Below are positions 57,225-64,000 of a DNA stretch of 64,000 bases, piece by piece. The position numbers were made by a program, and so were the translations under genes. The stretch covers positions 1,258,815-1,322,814 of the forward strand of contig JAACJK010000220.1 of NCBI GenBank assembly GCA_013368325.1, read 5' to 3'. Numbering within the stretch: the first letter of the stretch is position 1; each line of letters begins with the position of its first letter. Under the pieces are notes generated by a model. It had not been told where the DNA came from, made no database searches, and saw only the letters and a program-made list of their open reading frames with translations. Source of the stretch: Ephemerocybe angulata (taxonomy: Eukaryota > Basidiomycota > Agaricomycetes > Agaricales > Psathyrellaceae).

Positions 57225-57757
57225 CTACATGCGCACCCCGGTCGGTGTGCAGTCGCCCACAGGGCCAAGAACCTCCTCTGTGGCAGCTTCTAAATTTACC
57301 TCCGCCTCCCTAGATACAAGGTCACTGAACCAGCGTTAGTCTTCCTATGTGTCCTACCCAGAGGAAGTAGCACGCACCTTCCAACAACCCAGGCAATGGG
57401 TGTGTCGTCTTCCGGCTTGAGGCTACCCAGTTCGTCCCTGGCGAAGAGGTAGTCGCCTTCCTTCATTTCAACGAGACCTACAGGTGTATCGGTTAGAGAT
57501 GCAGGGATGAGAGGGGATGGTCGCCTACCTTGGGCCTTTAGATCATCCCTTTGGCCCTTTGGGATCGACATTCCGCGCTCGCGCTGATCTTCAGCCTCCA
57601 TCCAAGCCACGCTCGGGATGACCTTGAGGACGAAGGTGCGTCCGGGATTAGAGCTGGGATGGAGAGGATGATACTCGACAGAGTAGATTGGCGGAAGCTT
57701 CGGATCGCGGTCGGCCAGGGACAAGGGGACAAGGTTCTGGGAAAATTTGGTGGGCAT
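57225..57757 (-). CDS. Small gene of unknown function with possible in-frame nonsense codon
   Basis: Minus-strand exons 57757-57529, 57477-57378 and 57309-57225 (137 aa; introns 51 and 68 nt). The protein starts MPTKFSQNLVPLSLADRDPK and contains FVLKVIPSVAWMEAEDQRER, GLVEMKEGDYLFARDELGSL and PIAWVVGREAEVNLEAATEE. I do not recognise the family; the mix of charged and hydrophobic residues looks genuine. After the TAG at 57227-57225 the same frame stays open for 66 more codons (RFCAPVKVGTRCYHLASSLE, then WMTGIVAPNAQL) with protein-like content, so the stop may be a nonsense mutation in a longer gene. Confidence 0.5.
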
Positions 57758-60700
57758 GATGGGGGAATAAGTGAAACAGAGGCTTACCGAGATGGGCCCA
57801 CATATATACTTGGGTGCAAGGCGGAGGCGGGGTGAGACAGGTGATATCAGCGGAGGAACTGTGCTGGACTATTTGCATTTTACTAACCTCGTTGGTCTCA
57901 GACGCCCTAAGATGTCTGAGAAGCCCCCGAGAACCGTCTAGAAATGCAGTCTATGCCTAAAGTAAAACGTTCAGTCATGTTGTAGCGATGGATGGGGAGG
58001 ATAGTGTACACACGGTCCATTACGATAGCTGTCACAATACCCAACGACTGACGCAAGATCGAGCCTCAGGGCAGGAGGAAGCGCGAAGCTATCCTCAAAG
58101 CGAAGGTGCAGTCCAGGGATAATTAAAGGAATCTACCTGTGGTCGGCACTGTCTTCTGCCCAACCTTAAAGCTCCCCAGCCCCTTGCCCGTATTCCTGCT
58201 CGTATTCCTCCTCTACACCTTAGGAAGCGGTTGAGGAGGCCGCCCTGCTTCGCACGCATCGTTCGACGCGAGGGGACTGGTAGCAGTGGTGGTGCGCCGT
58301 TGTTCAATTGGTGTACAACACGGACGTGGTGATATGACAATGGGTGGTGGAGGAGTCGTTCGACGCAGATGTGGTGGTCGGGGTATTAAAGCTGGGGGCG
58401 TAGTTCGATGCGGAGGCGGCGGTGTAGAGGGCTCAGGTTCAGATGTGGTGGTGGTTCTGTTAGAGCTGGGGCGTGATTCGATGCAGACATGGTGGTTGTG
58501 GCATTGGTGCCTGGGGCACCGTTCGACCCGGAAGTGGTGATGCGATGAGGGCGGCAGCTCCAGGGGCGTTGTTCGACGCGTGAAGGTGATTGGAGGCTAG
58601 AAGTGGTGGTGGGTGTCCTTGGATGCCGGCGATGGGGTGGACAACGTGGTAGTGGTGGTGGGGCTTGGAGTCGCCTGGGCAGACTGCCCAGCGTGCTGGA
58701 CGCCAGTCCTGTGTGGTGGTGGGCATCCTTGGACGCAAGCGTCAAGGGGTGTGGTGGCGGTGGCCGGCGTACTGCGCCATCGCATTGGCTCCCATGTTGG
58801 TCCACGACGATGACGAAGAAAGAGTGAGGAAGAAATAGGCGGTGGCGGTAGTGGTGCGAGGATAATATTAGCAGCGGGCACAGCGCGCATGCGAGAGACG
58901 GGAGACCGACCCCACAGAGGAGGCTTCCAGGAGGAGGATATCTACGGGCGGTAGGGCGTCAGTGTGTTGTAGGCATTAGGATCCCGACCGCCCTGCGATG
59001 CGGCCAGGTGAATAGGGCACTCACCGGTGCAGCCAATGCACTCATTTGAGGTAGCAACAACATCGCTGGTAAGATCCTAGCCCTTGCTCCCTGCGACGAT
59101 CCATGCCTACGTTCCTTCCAGCCGCAAGGCGAACATAAGCGCCGGGCTCGGAACATCGACGAGCTTGGCTGGCGAGTAGTATAGGCTTGCGGTATGCGTT
59201 GAAATTGGAGAAAGGCTGGAGAAAAAACGCACGCCAGTCGTGGTGGTGGGAGTAGAGAGTCAAACGACGAGCAAGCCCTCGCAGGCATTGCCTACAACAG
59301 CGATCACGTTCTGATTAGCCCGTTGGAACATCCCGAGATTCTGGGCGCCTGCAGATCCTGATCCCCTAACGCCAGCAGACTTCTTGACTTGAGTTATGAG
59401 AAATCGCCAACACTTCCGACTAACGACAATCAAAATGACTTATAATTGAAGATTCAACTCGCCGGACGCCCTGGTCCAGACGGTTCTGGACGTCAATACC
59501 ACCAAACTCGACTCTGAAGGTAAACCGCCATCTCCTCCACAATCCCTCGAACCCTTACACAGTGCAAATAGGCGGAACATCGAAAGTATCGCCGGAGGAA
59601 TCATCCGTCCATTGAGGTCGAGGAAAAGCGCCCGTCCCCACCCCCATCGCCCTCCCTAGGCACCTCCGGAGACGCACAGCAGCATCTGCCCCAGATGTAA
59701 CGTCAGAAGAAACCTCTCAGCCTACCGCTGACAGTCAGGCCGGGTAAGTGCCCACCCTCGACGGCATAAGTTGTGTCGTGCTCACCAACGTGTTTCTTTT
59801 CAGCCCTCCGGCTGGCCCTCACCATAACCGATTACAGAAGGAGAGACTAGACTCAAAGGTCAATCATATTCTTGTATTAAACTACAGTACGTCTTGTATC
59901 TGTGGGCTGGCTGTCAGAAACGCAACGCTAACTTTCCGGGCAGCGCTTGGCCCTCTCCACGTCATCTCCCACCGACAACTGTGGCTCAGGAGACAGTTGG
60001 CGTCGTCAAGAACACACACAACACAAGGCGGGTGAGTGGTGACCGCCGGTTTGCGGAAACCATGATTGCCGACGGGGCCCCAATTCGATTAGCTTCGCGG
60101 CGAGGGTTAGTGCGCACTGAGGGTCTCATTTCAAGGCGAGAGGGGGAGGCTAGCACTAGAACGCGAAACAGGTGAGTATTCAATCCAAACGAAGACAGAA
60201 CCTTGCTTACCAGTTATCGGACGAATATCTCAACGGCATCCCGTTCAGGCACTTGCAGCGGTGGAGCTTGTTGCCATCCCCAAGTCGTCGCCGTGCTTTG
60301 TCGTTGTGCGCCTCAAGAGATGAGCGCCGCAATCTCACGTAGCCGCCAATTACTTACCTCTTGCAGATTCTATCCTTTTTGCAGGCGGCCCTGCGCGTGC
60401 TGTCGAGGCTTTGTCAATGGTCTCAAGCCCGACGTCGGCGTGCTGAGAGGCGTGACGCTGTGTCGGGTGGCCTTGGCTCAGTGTGCCAGGCCTTGAGAGT
60501 CCATGCTTGGGGGTTTAGTTTGAGTGTGGATTTGGGTGGGCACCTTGAGACACAATAGAGAGGTGAGTACAGCGGCGAGTCCTGGCTATTGATTACTCAC
60601 CTTTCTCGTCGATTCCAACACACCGTTATCACCTGCTGATGGTGCAGTTCTCCAAATCGAGGCCGTGTTGGGATTGCCCTGCACACCGCTTGCGCCAGTT

Positions 60701-62713
60701 CCTATCCAAGTCAGTCCCGTCTAGGGCGCTTATTGGCGGCCCCTGTCAAGCCTCGCTTAATAAGCAGTATTTAAACACCGATTGCTTATAAATATTCAGA
60801 GGGATGGTACGTACCGACCATAACGATAAAATAGCTTGGAGCACAGCGGGCACTTTCGTTTGCAGACCGACTACTTTCGCGCTAGACAGACTACAAGCGG
60901 CAACGTCAGGCCACACAAGCACCAGGTCAGCACCACAAAGACAGCAAGGGCAAAGGCAAACTCACCTTGACGCCTAGTCCCCCATATCCCCGCCACCGCT
61001 GGGCGCTCAAAGTCCAACCCCTACCACGGGCACTGAAGCAGGGTAAGCCAGCATCTGCGTTGATAGTGCCGCTTGCTTTGCCACTCGCTTGAATCTACAA
61101 AAAGTGAGAAAAAGGTTGGCGGTCCAAGCCTTTGACGGCAGGACTTGCTTGATACAACCATCGGCTGGACTTCTTTAGCTTTGCTGCTGGATCTGGATGA
61201 CGGCAGGTGATATCGCCTGCGTTTGCTGCAGGGCAGGCTCGGGTCTGTCGACAGAGTCAGCACGTTGATGCAAAGCAGTCAACAAGACTAACCTTCACAA
61301 TCATACACTCTTGTAGAAGGCGCTGAGGAAATGCAAGTTCTTGACCTTCTCCTCAAGCAAACGACCGGATGTCGCTGCCCCGAACCCGCTGAGAGCGTGA
61401 CTTCGACACCAGTGCAAGTCGGTCGCTTCGCCCGAGCTTGAGCCTAGAGAAGAGGCAGCCACAGTTGGTACTATGCCAAGCTTATATGTGACGAAATGAA
61501 CATTGGGTATCCTGGCTTCGGTATGCAGGTCGACGAGCTTGGGCCAGTGAGTGCCAGACCGTCAGCTGTAGGTCAATGGGGGAAAGGCAACGGGAAAAGG
61601 CGACGCAACTAGCTGACTTGAATAGTCTTCTGGATATTGTAGATCTGGAAGCAGATATGTCCAGAGTCGGTACAATGAAACAATAAAATGCTTACCGCCA
61701 CTACGTAGCGTCCTACAGCAAGCTCGCTGGCAACTCTTAAGGCTGACGACATTAGGTGAGTCAGAACGGCGGATAGGAGCGAGTAGTGGACTCACTCCCG
61801 TTAGGGTAGCTGTAGACTCATTGTTGTCGAAGCTGCTGGGGAAATCTTGAGCTTCCGTAGTCATCATGCTGGTCTGTGAGCTGGTCAGCGTGGCCTGCCG
61901 CCCAGAAAAGAATTCACTCACGACTGTGACTAGGGATACTTCAGTTCTGTGGGCGTGCAAGTCAGGACCATTGGCGACGAAGGCAAAAAATGGCCAGCCT
62001 ACTCATCTTGAGGGCGCCATGGCAGACGACGAGCTCGACCCTATGTGCAACATCGAAAAACGCCGTCAGTCAACCGAATAAAGTCACCAGAGGCCGTCAT
62101 TGTCGTCAACGGTGACAAGCATAGGTAAAAAAAGAAGGGATGGAGGGATGGACGTGGCAGGGAAGGAAGGAATCGCTATTAGTCTACGTAGTGGAAGAGT
62201 CGAGTCATTGAACAGACGACTCACCTCCTTGTTATGCACGACGGCGACAGCGAAGGACAAAACAACGGCCAGGGCAGAATAGACGAGACGAAGAAAACTT
62301 CCACCGCTTGTTCAGTCTCAAGGAGGGGAACTATCTAATCTTATCTGGAAGGGCGATAAGAAGCCCGAGAACTGCGCTCTGATTTTGGCAATGATGTCAA
62401 TGAAACGCTACTTGTGAGAGTTTAGCCATTCACTGACGTCATTGAAACACTTGCTGCTGTGGCTCTCCGGTGGTCCAAGTGGGCGGCTACGCCGTCTCAT
62501 ACTCCCCGACCCTTCTGACAGAAAACAATATGTATCAAAAGAAGTATAGTTACATGGATACAAAGGACAAAGAAGCGGCGTAGACAACTACGCCTGCCCA
62601 CAATTACATATCGATCCATCCAAGGGACATCTGGGATTTGCCGCTGGTTGCTTTGGCCTTTTTACTTCCCGTCATGAGGCACAAACCCAGATTTCCGCCG
62701 TAGACTTAGGTGC
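57758..62713. other. Gene-poor, repeat-rich region with decayed coding traces
   Basis: 58280-58760 is an irregular GTGGTGG-rich minisatellite with recurring gttcgacgc. At 59560-59880 (plus) Pro/Ser-rich coding-like pieces in shifted frames (EEKRPSPPPSPSLGTSGD; SAPDVTSEETSQPTADSQ) are joined by an intron-like gtaagt…ttttcag. At 61960-61590 (minus) short exon-like pieces (MTTEAQDFPSSFDNNESTAT) flank GT-AG gaps. These look like remains of spliced genes, but none can be assembled into an intact protein. Confidence 0.45.
58280..58760. repeat. Irregular G-rich minisatellite
   Basis: About ten degenerate 40-60-bp units each combine a gttcgacgc/gttcgatgc-like core with gtggtggt. Strong purine/pyrimidine strand bias with G runs on the plus strand. 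Confidence 0.6.
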
Positions 62714-63107
62714 TCAGAAAAAAGATATCTTATGCTGCTGGCTGCGCTTAACGAAAAGATGGTAGGCGGCTCTTTCGTTCTCCGCAACTTCCAACAGGGC
62801 TTCGGCATGGGCGCCTGCATGATACTCCGCGCATTCCCTGTACAGGCCCGGTCAAAATGGAAGTGGTTGGAGCAAAGAAAAGAGACCTGTACCTTCCGTA
62901 GTAGACGCCCGGGTTATCGCCCTTGACAACCACCCACCATACGTCTTCTGGGGTTAACCTGGCGCCCGGTTGGTAATGAATCAGGTCCCAACCCATCAGG
63001 ACAATTGTAGGGCGGCGGTTTAGATCCAGGTTGCACCAATCACAGGCACATCCGTTGGGACTTGGGGATGGCGTGCGAGGAAATGGCGAGGGCATGCGTT
63101 CAGGCAT
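62714..63107 (-). CDS. Small protein with RNase H1 N-terminal (viroplasmin-like) domain
   Basis: Minus-strand exons 63107-62893 and 62837-62714 (112 aa; 55-nt intron, phase kept). Residues 1-50 are Pro/Ser-rich, then CACDWCNLDLNRR. The segment VWWVVVKGDNPGVYYGRECA has the conserved W/F-x-V-V-x-x-G-x-x-PGVY start of the RNase H1 N-terminal domain, a small fold that binds RNA/DNA hybrids and was first named from caulimovirus viroplasmin. AHAEALLEVAENERAAYH matches its 'EAE' helix. No RNase H catalytic domain follows. Agarics carry many stand-alone copies. The frame is open upstream of the ATG, so a longer N-terminus is possible. It may be a gene fragment. Confidence 0.5.
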
Positions 63108-63775
63108 AGCCCAGCCCTCCCAGTTACCAAGTTGGGAGTTCCTTGGTATCGACTGCGCCGTGGCTGGTGATGGGACCACCAAGGGGGGAGACCGCCTATC
63201 CCTTTGATTATGGGAAGTAGAGGGACTGGCCACACTTGATGCCTGTGCAATGTGAGCGTGCCCGGCGGGGCGCAATGGCCCCTTCTGCTTTTGGTCAGCG
63301 CGCAAAGCCCTACAGTTCGTCAGTTCATCTGCTTCTTGGCAGAGCCTCAGACGGAACGATCACCGACAAGGGTTTGGAGATCCTGGGGCGCCTCCCCCTC
63401 TGTGCTGCGTGCTAACCCTGGCGTTACTTCTCTTCTAATGATAGAGAAAAGGCCACTGCTGAGTATACTTAATCACGCGACGATAGTAGCAGGAAGTGGC
63501 CTACAAGGCGTGACGACAGAGGCCTGAACGGAAGCCTGGCAGGAACGTCCTGGATGTACCATTAAACCGTGACACCACTTGGGAACGTCAAAGGATGGTT
63601 ATAGGGCGCGCACCTAGGGCGAAAGGGTGCAACATGGTCTGCCGTTCGTACAAGCCTATCATGGAGTTGGAATCTGACTCGGTAAGTCTGAAGAGCCGCT
63701 CACCTGTCAGGCGACGGGACAGATTCAGGCCAGGGCAGATGCGATCTGGGTAGCTATGGAGGAAGTCAGTCAGAG
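63108..63775. other. Spacer
   Basis: Upstream of the small RNase H1-N-like gene. No supported feature. Confidence 0.45.
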
Positions 63776-64000
63776 TCACAGAGTTCTTCGATAGGACCGG
63801 GATCTCTGATCAGCCTGGTCTCCGACGATAAAACCCCCCTCGAACGGAATGCCAATCTTGAGGCCTTCGGTGCGACGGCGAGGTGACCCCCAATGGCCTT
63901 TCACAACAGCCTCATCCCAGGCAATCTTCGCCGCTTCGAGGCCGTGATATCCTTTCACAGAGGCGGTCGGATACCCATTCGTCAACCAATGGGCGACATT
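63776..64000 (-). CDS. RNase H1 N-terminal-like domain, partial at window edge
   Basis: The minus-strand frame enters from beyond the window and ends at 63776. It reads LTNGYPTASVKGYHGLEAAK followed by IAWDEAVVKGHWGSP. The pattern 'G-x-x-x-A-x-x-K-G-[FY]-x-x-x-x-x-A-x-x-A-W' is the second half of the viroplasmin/RNase H1-N fold. It complements the first half seen at 62.9 kb but is a separate copy. The C-terminal tail (GFIVGDQADQRSRSYRRTL) is unmatched. The gene start lies outside the window. Confidence 0.45.
   Translation of the reverse strand, partial: NVAHWLTNGYPTASVKGYHGLEAAKIAWDEAVVKGHWGSPRRRTEGLKIGIPFEGGFIVGDQADQRSRSYRRTL

Overview
This is nuclear DNA from a filamentous basidiomycete, most likely an Agaricomycete. 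The evidence is dense genes broken by many 45-70 nt GT-AG introns with CTRAY-like branch sites, pyrimidine-rich promoters, tRNA genes with introns at position 37/38, and family content typical of mushrooms: F-box-like proteins, JmjC proteins of the TPHAVWT/CHGGHFY type, a 4-TM protein of the kind called DUF7598, and fragments resembling KDZ/Plavaka transposons. All exon structures below were built by hand, and reading phase was checked across every junction.

Layout. 1-4.9 kb: two tandem, similarly built Ser/Thr-rich single-pass membrane proteins. 5.6-7.8 kb (-): an F-box/WD40 SCF substrate receptor. 8.1-8.8 kb: a perfect 72-bp inverted repeat. 9.6-10.7 kb: a 4-TM protein. 11.3-14.8 kb: a 12-exon F-box and Cys-rich protein. 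15.3-17.0 kb: an F-box-like protein. 18.6-19.4 kb: tRNA-Asn and tRNA-Lys. 20.3-24.0 kb (-): a paxillin-like LIM protein. 26.1-30.6 kb (-): a 15-exon SAC/hSac2 phosphoinositide phosphatase. 31.5-33.2 kb: guanine deaminase. 33.4-42.5 kb: two tandem F-box-like genes (the second frameshifted), a short Apc13-like gene, a 1049-aa F-box protein, and another F-box-like gene on the minus strand. 42.5-50 kb: gene-poor DNA with a 146-bp direct repeat, a decayed NADH-cytochrome b5 reductase, a decayed catalase and a truncated transposon-like gene. 51.2-54.9 kb (-): a JmjC-domain protein. 55-64 kb: gene-poor DNA with small or decayed genes, including RNase H1 N-terminal (viroplasmin-like) domains.

The unifying theme is ubiquitin-ligase biology. 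Seven F-box loci, of four architectures, lie within 37 kb, together with a candidate APC/C subunit. Four of them (15.3, 33.4, 35.2 and 42.5 kb) share a strict set of motifs, including an unusual C-terminal signature close to LGxxYGxxxGERxxxxxIP. This is the most interesting undescribed feature I see. From 42.5 kb on, the window changes from intact, well-spaced genes to repeats, relics and single-domain fragments.
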